A stretch of 9,939 bases of DNA from Acholeplasmataceae bacterium (GTDB lineage: Bacteria; Bacillota_I; Bacilli_A; Acholeplasmatales; Acholeplasmataceae), in contig JALNWO010000053.1 of NCBI GenBank assembly GCA_023230825.1, forward strand, positions 1-9,939, written 5' to 3'. The position numbers were made by a program, and so were the translations under genes. The notes under the pieces were generated by a model that ran no database searches, was not told where the DNA came from, and was given only the letters and a program-made list of their open reading frames with translations. Of this stretch, positions 1 through 5,557 are shown in pieces; the stretch's first letter is position 1, and every line of letters begins with the position of its first letter.

Positions 1-156
1 CGCTATTGGGACTTACAAAATGATAAAGAAAAGGGACGAAAATCCATCCCTTATCAAACATTTAAAGACGAAGCTCACCGCATTCCTTTTAGTTTTAATC
101 CGCGACTAGATTATCTCAAAGTAGTGAAAGAGGTCTATCATCAAACACTAAAATAG
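1..156 (+). CDS. C-terminal end of an unidentified protein (5' end outside window)
   Basis: Frame 1 is open from the first base to a TAG at 154-156, giving 51 residues that start RYWDLQNDKEKG and end VKEVYHQTLK. The composition is that of a soluble protein: charged, with aromatic residues and no hydrophobic segment. I do not recognise the family from this tail. The coding sequence converges on thiT, and the two overlap by 16 bp (141-156), so both stop codons lie inside the other gene. No terminator is visible between them. An accidental open frame of this length is possible, but the protein-like composition and the position exactly filling the space up to thiT favour a real gene end. Confidence 0.6.
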   Translation, partial: RYWDLQNDKEKGRKSIPYQTFKDEAHRIPFSFNPRLDYLKVVKEVYHQTLK

Positions 157-821
157 TCTTCTTTCAACATTTTCATGCGTTTGTATGTTACCAAACCAAT
201 TAAGATAGAGGCAACAAACGTTGTGAAAATATAAATAAAGTTATAGCCTAAACTATAAAGCCAGAGATCGTTACCAACAAAGGCAAAAATCTTCGTTGCA
301 AGATTCGCTTCTTCAAGACCTGCATTAACTTGATCAACGGCGTATTGAATACTACTTCCCCAAAAAATAACCCCACTGATGGTTGAAGAGATCAAACGAA
401 TGATAGAAACGACGATAAACGAAAGAACAAACTTTGATTGTTTTTGAAAAGCATCACTAAATAAACCAGAAAGACCAAAAGCCATAAAGGGAATGATATA
501 ATCAAAGCCGATAAGAAGGACGATTTTAAAGGCACTCCATGACTCTCCGGTCCATGACTCTAAAGTGAGCCTTAATGCATCTAAATAAACAATATAATCC
601 ACTCCAAAATTATAAAGTGCATAAAGAAAACCCGCAATCAGTCCATACTTTAAACCAAAGAAAAGGCCAATTAGGACAAGTGGAATCATGGATATCCCTA
701 AAAAATTACCGCCAAAAGGCATTCTTAAACCCGTGAGGCCCACCAATAAATCAAAGACGATAGCAATCGCTAATAAGCTTGTCGTTGCAATCATCTTCCG
801 AACTTCAATTTTGTTATTCAT
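141..821 (-). CDS. thiT: ThiT, thiamine-binding S component of an ECF transporter
   Basis: This integral membrane protein of 226 residues binds thiamine and works with a shared ECF energising module (EcfA/A'/T), which is not encoded here. About six hydrophobic helices are visible. Family landmarks in order are PFGGNFLGISMIPL (residues 35-48), FDYIIPF (106-112), SGVIFWGS (149-156) and YSLGYNFIY (189-197); the Trp in the third and the Tyr/Asn in the fourth fit known thiamine-contacting positions of ThiT. The protein is longer than the usual roughly 190 residues because about 20-25 extra residues lie between SGVIFWGS and YSLGYN. The start ATG (819-821) follows AGGAGG (829-834) by 7 nt. A TPP riboswitch upstream independently supports the thiamine assignment. 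It is probably monocistronic. Confidence 0.93.
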   Translation of the reverse strand: MNNKIEVRKMIATTSLLAIAIVFDLLVGLTGLRMPFGGNFLGISMIPLVLIGLFFGLKYGLIAGFLYALYNFGVDYIVYLDALRLTLESWTGESWSAFKIVLLIGFDYIIPFMAFGLSGLFSDAFQKQSKFVLSFIVVSIIRLISSTISGVIFWGSSIQYAVDQVNAGLEEANLATKIFAFVGNDLWLYSLGYNFIYIFTTFVASILIGLVTYKRMKMLKEDYFSV

Positions 822-836
822 TTCTTTTCCTCCTAG

Positions 837-872
837 AAAAATAAAAAATTTCTATGGATTACCAAAGAAATT
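837..872 (-). terminator. Intrinsic terminator, expression platform of the TPP riboswitch
   Basis: On the minus strand the arms AATTTCTTTGG (862-872) and CCATAGAAATT (847-857) pair over 11 positions with one T-T mismatch and a TAAT loop. They are followed by TTTTATTTTT (837-846). The hairpin lies between the riboswitch aptamer and the thiT ribosome binding site, so TPP binding probably favours termination before thiT. I could not identify a convincing antiterminator pairing by eye. The stem is AT-rich and of moderate strength. Confidence 0.7.
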
Positions 873-897
873 GACAGTCAAACGATTTGTAATAAAC

Positions 898-979
898 CGA
901 CTATCCCTCCGCTGGTATGATCCAGATCAGGTTCTGCGGGTCGACTTTCGTCCTCTCAGCTTGGAGCTCCCCGTAGTGA
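898..979 (-). promoter_or_regulatory. TPP (thiamine pyrophosphate) riboswitch, THI element
   Basis: Read on the minus strand, the segment has the conserved aptamer blocks in order: ACTACGGGGAGC at the 5' side, the near-invariant GCTGAGAG, then GACCCGCAGAACCTGATC, TGGATCATACCAGCGG and AGGGATAGT closing P1 (ACTA with TAGT). These match the THI-box pyrimidine-sensor and pyrophosphate-sensor helices. It lies directly between a promoter and thiT, followed by a terminator-type hairpin, so it should lower thiT expression when TPP is abundant. Exact edges are approximate by a few bases. Confidence 0.97.
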
Positions 980-987
980 TCAATATC

Positions 988-1016
988 ATCTTAACACATA
1001 AATACTCAAGAAACAA
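988..1016 (-). promoter_or_regulatory. Extended -10 promoter of the thiT transcript
   Basis: On the minus strand TTGTTT (1011-1016) and TAAGAT (988-993) are separated by exactly 17 bp. TG precedes the -10 by one base (TG-T-TAAGAT), the extended -10 signature. Predicted initiation falls a few bases before the riboswitch P1 strand, as expected for an aptamer leader. It is assigned by pattern only. Confidence 0.6.
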
Positions 1017-1039
1017 ATAAAAACTTTTTAGGAGTTACT

Positions 1040-1495
1040 ATGCCAGAAACCATTGATATTATAACGATTATCCTTATTTTTGTAGGGCTTCTTCTCATTT
1101 TAATCGTACCGAACATTAAATGGGTTAAACCAAACCAAGTCGTTGTTGTTGAAAGGCTTGGCTCTTTCCACCGGCTCCTTGATAAACCAGGAATTTACCT
1201 TTTAATTCCTTTAGTCGATCGTGATATTGAAACAGTGGTGACAACAGTTCAGAAAATAGAACGAAAGCTTAAAATAAAAGAATCAGAAACAACCGTTACA
1301 ACGATTGTTTCCTTTCAAATGCAAATTTTTGATGTAAAGACTTTTGTTTATAGTGCGATTGATTCGCTTGATACTGTGATGACTCATTTAAAAGAGGCCC
1401 TCGAGGCCAATCAAGAAATTGCACGAATTGTTGAAGAAATCCCACAATTTGCGACCAATTATGGATTTAATATAACCCATTTGAATTTTAAATAA
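1040..1495 (+). CDS. Short SPFH/Band 7 domain membrane protein lacking the coiled-coil tail
   Basis: The 151-residue protein has one N-terminal hydrophobic helix (about 6-24) followed by a Band 7 start, VKPNQVVVVERLGSFHR (29-45). It then has PGIYLLIPLVDR and the strand pairs expected of an SPFH domain, ending YGFNITHLNFK, which corresponds to the last SPFH strand (GIKVNRVEVKNI in the larger paralogue downstream). Typical SPFH proteins then have a long Ala/Glu-rich coiled coil used for oligomerisation; here translation stops at TAA. The next 65 bp are AT-rich and non-coding-like, so there is no sign of a frameshift remnant. A segment of about ten residues in the second half of the domain is also missing relative to the paralogue. 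The start ATG follows AGGAG (1030-1034). It heads a same-strand cluster with NfeD and a full SPFH protein, suggesting a membrane-microdomain role. Family is fairly sure, function unknown. Confidence 0.8.
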   Translation: MPETIDIITIILIFVGLLLILIVPNIKWVKPNQVVVVERLGSFHRLLDKPGIYLLIPLVDRDIETVVTTVQKIERKLKIKESETTVTTIVSFQMQIFDVKTFVYSAIDSLDTVMTHLKEALEANQEIARIVEEIPQFATNYGFNITHLNFK

Positions 1496-1510
1496 TTATT
1501 AATAATTATT
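1491..1510. repeat. Tandem copy of a self-complementary AT-only decamer
   Basis: AATAATTATT occurs twice back to back (1491-1500 and 1501-1510), and the decamer is its own reverse complement. The pair can therefore fold as one 10-bp stem or two small ones. It overlaps the stop codon of the short SPFH gene and precedes a T-rich run (1515-1522). It might be a weak terminator, an AT-rich upstream promoter element or a protein-binding site; the sequence does not decide. Confidence 0.45.
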
Positions 1511-1540
1511 GTATCATTTTTTATAATTTTATTGTATAAT
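1499..1540 (+). promoter_or_regulatory. Candidate promoter(s) for the 1562-3317 genes
   Basis: Two perfect TATAAT boxes lie upstream of the 124-residue gene, at 1522-1527 and 1535-1540. The first has TTAATA (1499-1504) at 17-bp spacing; the second has only a poor -35 at that spacing (TTGTAT at 1509-1514 is 20 bp away). Use of the second would give a leader of about 15 nt, with the AAGGAG site (1549-1554) just inside the transcript. The region is very AT-rich, so chance matches are likely; an internal start here is plausible but not certain. Confidence 0.4.
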
Positions 1541-1561
1541 GAAATTGTAAGGAGTGATTAG

Positions 1562-1936
1562 ATGGATATTACTTGGTTCAATGAAAGACCGAAAGATAGT
1601 GTCGTTACATTAACGAGTGGGAATTTGACTTTAAACAAACCCGCTTCACAGTTTTTTGCTCATGCGTACAGTGTGATGCTCGGATACAACAAAGATACGG
1701 CTCAGATTTTTATTAAACCACTGAATAAGGAACAAGCTCTCCAAAACGTAGATCCGGGAACTAGACGGTACCGAATCACAGTTCGCTCGACATATGCGCG
1801 AGTAACCAATAAAGCGTATATGAAAGAAATGGATGAATTATTTCAGCTCAAACTTTCTGATGAAGGTCGGAAATATAAAGCACATTGGGATGATAAAACG
1901 AGAATCTTAGTTGTTCATTTAAAGGAGGAAATGTAA
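1562..1936 (+). CDS. Hypothetical 124-residue soluble protein of the SPFH/NfeD cluster
   Basis: I do not recognise this family. The protein has no signal peptide and no hydrophobic helix, so it should be cytosolic. The N-terminal half (1-60) looks like alternating short strands: DSVVTLTSGNLTLNKPAS, then YSVMLGYNK and AQIFIKPLNK. This is loosely reminiscent of small swapped-hairpin or MraZ/AbrB-like folds, but there is no convincing motif. The middle has a basic stretch, GTRRYRITVRSTYARVTNK (about 66-84). The C-terminal third has a helix-like segment, AYMKEMDELFQL, and a last strand, TRILVVHLKEEM. ATG follows AAGGAG (1549-1554) at normal spacing. Its TAA (1934-1936) abuts the nfeD ATG with no gap, and the nfeD ribosome binding site lies inside its last codons, so the two are probably translationally coupled and functionally linked. 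Coding status is strongly supported by this context. Confidence 0.8.
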   Translation: MDITWFNERPKDSVVTLTSGNLTLNKPASQFFAHAYSVMLGYNKDTAQIFIKPLNKEQALQNVDPGTRRYRITVRSTYARVTNKAYMKEMDELFQLKLSDEGRKYKAHWDDKTRILVVHLKEEM

Positions 1937-2359
1937 ATGGATGGATTCGTTTGGATTTGGATTGGCATTTTTGTAGTGGCCATTCTTATCGAAGTGGCAA
2001 CAACCGATTTGGTTAGTATTTGGTTTGCTTTAGCAGCCATTCCTAGTTTTCTTCTTTCATTGTTTAACGTCGATGAGTGGGTTCAGTTCCTCGCCTTTAT
2101 TTTGGTGGCCGTTGTTCTCATTATCTTTACTAGACCACTGATGATTAAATATTTTCGAACCAACGAAATAAAAACCAACGTGGATTCGATCATTGGTCAA
2201 GAAGGTGTTTGTATCCAAGACATTCAAAAAAACACGATTGGACGCGTTCTTGTGAGAAGGATGGAATGGTCTGCAGTGAGTAATGAAGACATTTTAGTTG
2301 ATGAAAAAGTTAGAGTATTAGACGTTGAGGGCAATAAGCTCATCGTTAAAAAAATATAA
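1937..2359 (+). CDS. Short NfeD family membrane protein (NfeD1b/YbbJ type)
   Basis: The 140-residue protein has three predicted membrane helices (about 5-24, 26-43 and 48-66) followed by a C-terminal OB-fold domain (about 86-140). The OB fold has the family pattern GQEGVCIQD, IGRVLVRRMEWSAVS, VDEKVRVLDVEGNKLIVKKI. This matches the short NfeD class without the ClpP-like protease domain. Such proteins are classically encoded next to SPFH proteins (as in E. coli ybbJ-qmcA) and are thought to bind or stabilise SPFH assemblies at the membrane; the exact role is unsettled. The start ATG is immediately after the stop of the upstream gene, with AAGGAGG at 1922-1928 inside that gene. The full-length SPFH gene begins 16 bp downstream. 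No odd residues were noted. Confidence 0.88.
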   Translation: MDGFVWIWIGIFVVAILIEVATTDLVSIWFALAAIPSFLLSLFNVDEWVQFLAFILVAVVLIIFTRPLMIKYFRTNEIKTNVDSIIGQEGVCIQDIQKNTIGRVLVRRMEWSAVSNEDILVDEKVRVLDVEGNKLIVKKI

Positions 2360-2375
2360 TTAGGAGGTAGGATAA

Positions 2376-3317
2376 ATGCAAATAATCAATCTTTTATTAA
2401 ATCCGATTGGTATCGGAGCTTTAGGAATTAGTTTATTAATTGTTGGTGCTTTATTATTAGTTGTCATTGCTTCTAGTTTTCGTTTAGTTACCCAAACGAA
2501 AAAGTATGTTGTTGAACGTTTAGGAGGTTATTATACGACTTGGGGAGTTGGGGTTCACTTTGTTGTTCCGATAATCGACCGTGTCGTTAATGTTGTTACT
2601 CTTAAAGAACAAGTGAAAGATTTCGATCCACAACCTGTTATTACCAAAGATAATGTTACGATGCAAATCGATACCGTTGTCTTTTTCCAAATAACGGATC
2701 CAAAAGCATATACATATGGTGTTGATAACCCAATGGCAGCAATTGAAAATATTTCTGCCACCACACTGAGAAATATCATCGGTGATTTAGATTTAGATGA
2801 AACATTAACATCACGTGATTTAATTAACTCGAAAATGCGTATTATTTTAGACGAAGCGACTGACCCTTGGGGTATCAAAGTGAACCGCGTTGAAGTTAAA
2901 AACATTTTACCACCAAAAGACATTCGTGATTCAATGGAAAAACAAATGCGTGCAGAACGGGAAAGACGACAAACAATTTTAATTGCTGAAGGGGAAAAAC
3001 GTGCAGAAATTCTCCGTGCTGAAGGTGAAGCCGAAGCCGTTGTTCTTAGAGCACAAGCTAAAAAAGAACAAATGATTCGTGAAGCTGAAGGTGAAGCTGC
3101 TGCACTTTATAAAGTTAAAGAAGCTGAAGCAATGGCAATCAAACTGATTAAAGATGCCAAAGCAGACCAAGCCGTATTAAAAATTAAAGCGTATGAAGCT
3201 TTAGCAAAAGTTGCCGATGGACAAGCAACAAAACTGGTTGTTCCTACTGACATTACTGATCTTGCTTCTTCGATTATGATGGCAGCTGAATTTGCGAAAA
3301 CAGAACCTAAAAAATAA
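2376..3317 (+). CDS. SPFH/Band 7 protein, QmcA/paraslipin-like membrane scaffold
   Basis: The 313-residue protein has an N-terminal hydrophobic helix (about 14-34) and an SPFH domain (about 36-185) with KKYVVERLGGYYTTWGVGVHF, then PIIDRVV, VTMQIDTVVFFQITDPK, LDETLTSRDLINSKM and WGIKVNRVEVKNILPP. An Ala/Glu-rich helical region (about 190-280) follows, and a short tail. Residues 203-279 divide into seven 11-residue units (IAEGEKRAEIL, RAEGEAEAVVL and so on), the hendecad pattern of SPFH oligomerisation coiled coils. Family members form large membrane-attached cages or rings around microdomains and proteases. AGGAGGT (2362-2368) precedes the ATG. It follows nfeD by 16 bp, the usual partner order, and a hairpin terminator lies 15 bp after the stop. 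Subfamily naming (QmcA/paraslipin rather than flotillin or HflC) rests on length and the NfeD1b neighbour. Confidence 0.92.
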   Translation: MQIINLLLNPIGIGALGISLLIVGALLLVVIASSFRLVTQTKKYVVERLGGYYTTWGVGVHFVVPIIDRVVNVVTLKEQVKDFDPQPVITKDNVTMQIDTVVFFQITDPKAYTYGVDNPMAAIENISATTLRNIIGDLDLDETLTSRDLINSKMRIILDEATDPWGIKVNRVEVKNILPPKDIRDSMEKQMRAERERRQTILIAEGEKRAEILRAEGEAEAVVLRAQAKKEQMIREAEGEAAALYKVKEAEAMAIKLIKDAKADQAVLKIKAYEALAKVADGQATKLVVPTDITDLASSIMMAAEFAKTEPKK

Positions 3318-3330
3318 AGTTTTAAAAATA

Positions 3331-3359
3331 AAGACCTCATGATTGCATGAGGCCTTTTT
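3331..3359. terminator. Bidirectional intrinsic terminator between the SPFH gene and pdp
   Basis: Arms GACCTCATG (3333-3341) and CATGAGGCC (3346-3354) pair around an ATTG loop, flanked by A-T pairs and TTTTT (3355-3359) for plus-strand transcripts. Read on the minus strand the same stem has a G-U wobble where the plus strand has an A-C mismatch, and it is followed by TTTATTTTT. It therefore can serve both convergent genes and looks slightly better for pdp. It begins 15 bp after the SPFH stop and lies directly beside the pdp stop. Confidence 0.85.
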
Positions 3360-3360
3360 C

Positions 3361-4656
3361 TTATCCTATGGTTTTTTTAATTAAAGTTACCGTCTTTTTT
3401 TCTTTACCAATGATAACGGCATGCTCAATTAGTTTAATAGCTTCACCAACGCCTTTATCGCGAATATATAATGTTGCAATGACATCATCTTTTTCAACTT
3501 TATCACCAATTTTAACATGAAGGTCAACACCGACTTCAGGATAAATAACATCGGCCATTGTTTCACGACCTGCACCCAATCTTCCGGCTGCTTTACCAAT
3601 GTCTAAAGCATTGATATCGGTTATATAACCTGACTTTGATGCTTTAACAAATGCTGTTTTTTTAGATATAAGTTTTTCTTTATCGAAAAGATAGCTGGTG
3701 TCACCACCTTGAGCTGCAACAAGTTCAGCAAACTTATTAAAAGCACTTCCGTCAGCAATCGTCTTTTCTAACATTTTCCTTGCTTCACTTTGATCTTTAG
3801 CAAGGCCAGCATCCATTAATAACTGTTCACCAATGACAAAAGTCACTTCGACTAAATCTTGTGGACCTTTACCTTGTAGTGTTTCGATGGCTTCGTAAAC
3901 TTCTAAACCATTTCCGATTTTATGACCCAGAGGCTCATCCATGCCTGTTAGAATGGCGGTCATTTTTTTGCCAGCGAGCGTGCCAATTTCAACCATCAAT
4001 TTTGCCAACTCTTCAGCGTCTTTTTCTTCTTTCATAAAAGCTCCATGTCCGACTTTAACGTCTAAACAAATGGCATCCGTACCACTCGCTAATTTTTTCG
4101 ACATAATGCTTGCTGCAATTAAAGGAATTGAATCAATGGTTGCTGTTACATCACGAAGAGCATAAATCTTTTTATCTGCCGGGGCGACATCCCCGCTTTG
4201 ACCAACAATGGCGACACCGAGAGTTTCTACTTGTTGAATAAAATCATGAATATCAACTTCAACTTGATATCCTGGGATACTTTCTAATTTGTCGATTGTT
4301 CCACCCGTATGTCCAAGTCCACGCCCACTCATTTTTGCCACTTTTGCACCTAAAGAAGCGAGAAGTGGTCCTAAAATGAGGGTAACTTTGTCGCCAACTC
4401 CACCCGTTGAATGCTTGTCGACTTTAATCCCTTCAATTGCGGATAAATCGATGATATCACCAGAATCACGCATCGCAAGCGCTAAATAGGTGGCTTCTTC
4501 ATGGTTCATTTGTTGAAAATAGACAGCCATCAAAAAGGCGCTCATTTGATAATCTGGAATGATTCCTTTTGTATAGCCCTTAATAATATAAGTAATTTCT
4601 TCTTTTGTCAACGCAAATCCATCTCTTTTTTTGGTAATTAAATCAACGATATGCAT
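3361..4656 (-). CDS. pdp: Pyrimidine-nucleoside phosphorylase
   Basis: This cytosolic enzyme reversibly phosphorolyses uridine, deoxyuridine and thymidine to base plus (deoxy)ribose 1-phosphate for salvage or catabolism. The length of 431 residues matches Bacillus Pdp (about 433). Visible signatures are the N-terminal helical domain (1-65), phosphate-binding KHSTGGVGDK (81-90) and the family signature SGRGLGHTGGTIDKLES (110-126). The base-binding residues R168, S183 and K187 lie within YALRDV and AASIMSKKLASGTDA. The C-terminal PYNP domain (about 345-431) contains AGRLGAGRE and VGVDLHVKIGDKV. R168/S183/K187 sit at the numbering known for the Bacillus enzyme. One oddity is GHGAFMK (203-209), where relatives I recall have Ser or Ala in place of His204. 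The stop lies next to a shared terminator. The gene has its own promoter and a good AAGGAG site. Confidence 0.96.
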   Translation of the reverse strand: MHIVDLITKKRDGFALTKEEITYIIKGYTKGIIPDYQMSAFLMAVYFQQMNHEEATYLALAMRDSGDIIDLSAIEGIKVDKHSTGGVGDKVTLILGPLLASLGAKVAKMSGRGLGHTGGTIDKLESIPGYQVEVDIHDFIQQVETLGVAIVGQSGDVAPADKKIYALRDVTATIDSIPLIAASIMSKKLASGTDAICLDVKVGHGAFMKEEKDAEELAKLMVEIGTLAGKKMTAILTGMDEPLGHKIGNGLEVYEAIETLQGKGPQDLVEVTFVIGEQLLMDAGLAKDQSEARKMLEKTIADGSAFNKFAELVAAQGGDTSYLFDKEKLISKKTAFVKASKSGYITDINALDIGKAAGRLGAGRETMADVIYPEVGVDLHVKIGDKVEKDDVIATLYIRDKGVGEAIKLIEHAVIIGKEKKTVTLIKKTIG

Positions 4657-4676
4657 CTTATCATCTCCTTATTTAT

Positions 4677-4706
4677 ATTTTATCATAAATTGAATGAGTG
4701 TGTTTA
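4677..4706 (-). promoter_or_regulatory. Candidate extended -10 promoter of pdp
   Basis: On the minus strand TAAAAT (4677-4682) is preceded by TG plus one base (TG-A-TAAAAT). TAAACA (4701-4706) lies 18 bp upstream as a fair -35. Initiation would fall about 14-15 nt before the ATG, with the AAGGAG site just inside the transcript. It sits between the upstream operon's terminator and pdp, where a promoter is needed. Confidence 0.5.
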
Positions 4707-4723
4707 ATTGAACATAAGGGAAG

Positions 4724-4748
4724 AAAAAAGGACAATCCGTCCTTTTTT
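4724..4748 (-). terminator. Intrinsic terminator of the pepV-thyA-dfr-plsC operon
   Basis: AAAAAAGGAC (4724-4733) and GTCCTTTTTT (4739-4748) form a perfect 10-bp stem with a 5-nt loop. Only the four inner pairs include G-C. On the minus strand the stem starts 5 bp after the plsC-like stop and ends in a T run, the usual form. The symmetrical A/T arms could also stop transcripts from the other side. Confidence 0.8.
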
Positions 4749-4753
4749 GTTTA

Positions 4754-5557
4754 TCATTCATCTTCAACATCATTTAAAGGTTCATTAATGATTTGAAACA
4801 TATAATCAGCCATCTCTTGTGTTTTCATATGTTCGACTGACTTAAATTTAACTAACTCGTGGATAACCACTTTAATTTTTGTTTTTCGAAAGGGCCATCT
4901 TTTTTTCACATCGGTTGTTCCTATCATGGAAATCGGAAGTAAATCCGCTTCTGCCTTTACGGCTAAACGATACGCACCTGCACGCATCGCCACCATCCGA
5001 ATATCATTGCGGTCTTTAATACCACCCTCTGGGTAAATGACCATCGCTACACCTTGCTTAACAACTTTAATCGCATCGACCATGGCACGAGCCGTGTTGC
5101 GGTCACTTGAACGGTCAATCGGAAAAGCTCCCATAGACTTTAGTAATGTTTTCATCACTGGAAGTTTATAAACGCTCATTTTGGGGGTGTAACTTGTTGG
5201 CCGCGTAATCACTTCCATCATTACAACTGGATCAACATATGATTTATGGTTTGAGTAAATCGTTAAGCGATTGCCAAAAGGAATGTTTTCTTCTCCTTTA
5301 ACTTCAATACTTAAACGTAAAATAAACCGGTTTAAAAAATAAGCGGTGCTGCGATAAGCATAATGTTTGTATTTATTTGTTAAGCTGAGTCTTCTTAAGA
5401 TTGGTAGCTGAACAACCATAAAAAGAATTACAAACAAGCTAGCAATAATATAGCCTAAGGCAAGCCATAAAATTAAAAACCACCAGTTTGGCAAAACAAT
5501 GACGTGCATGATGACTGTGAAAGTGAGCATGACGAATAAAAACAATGCTGTAATCAT
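4754..5557 (-). CDS. 1-acyl-glycerol-3-phosphate acyltransferase-like protein (PlsC/LPLAT family)
   Basis: The 267-residue membrane-associated acyltransferase is predicted to add an acyl chain to lysophosphatidic acid or a related lysophospholipid. Two hydrophobic helices fill the N-terminus (about 2-22 and 26-50). The catalytic HX4D motif is NHKSYVD (H104, D109), followed by the substrate-binding FPIDR (145-149) and the YPEGG motif (175-179) and then LLPISMIGT (206-214). All core LPLAT motifs are present and intact. The start ATG overlaps the dfr stop (ATGA, 5554-5557), with AAAGGA as ribosome binding site inside dfr, so it is the last gene of the thyA-dfr operon. A hairpin terminator follows at once. 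Whether it is the main PlsC of the cell or an accessory LPLAT cannot be told from this window. It has no obvious metabolic link to folate genes. Confidence 0.88.
   Translation of the reverse strand: MITALFLFVMLTFTVIMHVIVLPNWWFLILWLALGYIIASLFVILFMVVQLPILRRLSLTNKYKHYAYRSTAYFLNRFILRLSIEVKGEENIPFGNRLTIYSNHKSYVDPVVMMEVITRPTSYTPKMSVYKLPVMKTLLKSMGAFPIDRSSDRNTARAMVDAIKVVKQGVAMVIYPEGGIKDRNDIRMVAMRAGAYRLAVKAEADLLPISMIGTTDVKKRWPFRKTKIKVVIHELVKFKSVEHMKTQEMADYMFQIINEPLNDVEDE

Noticed and set aside
688..1020. Plus-strand open frame of 110 codons across the thiT 5' end and the riboswitch
   Set aside because: It is antisense to thiT and to a well-conserved TPP riboswitch, has no ribosome binding site and its translation is low-complexity and basic.
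2555..3340. Several minus-strand open frames inside the full-length SPFH gene
   Set aside because: They are shadows of a repetitive Ala/Glu-rich coding region; translations are Ser/Phe/Cys-rich and resemble no protein, and none has a ribosome binding site.
3941..4489. Plus-strand open frames inside pdp
   Set aside because: They are antisense to strongly conserved pdp motifs and show no start signals.
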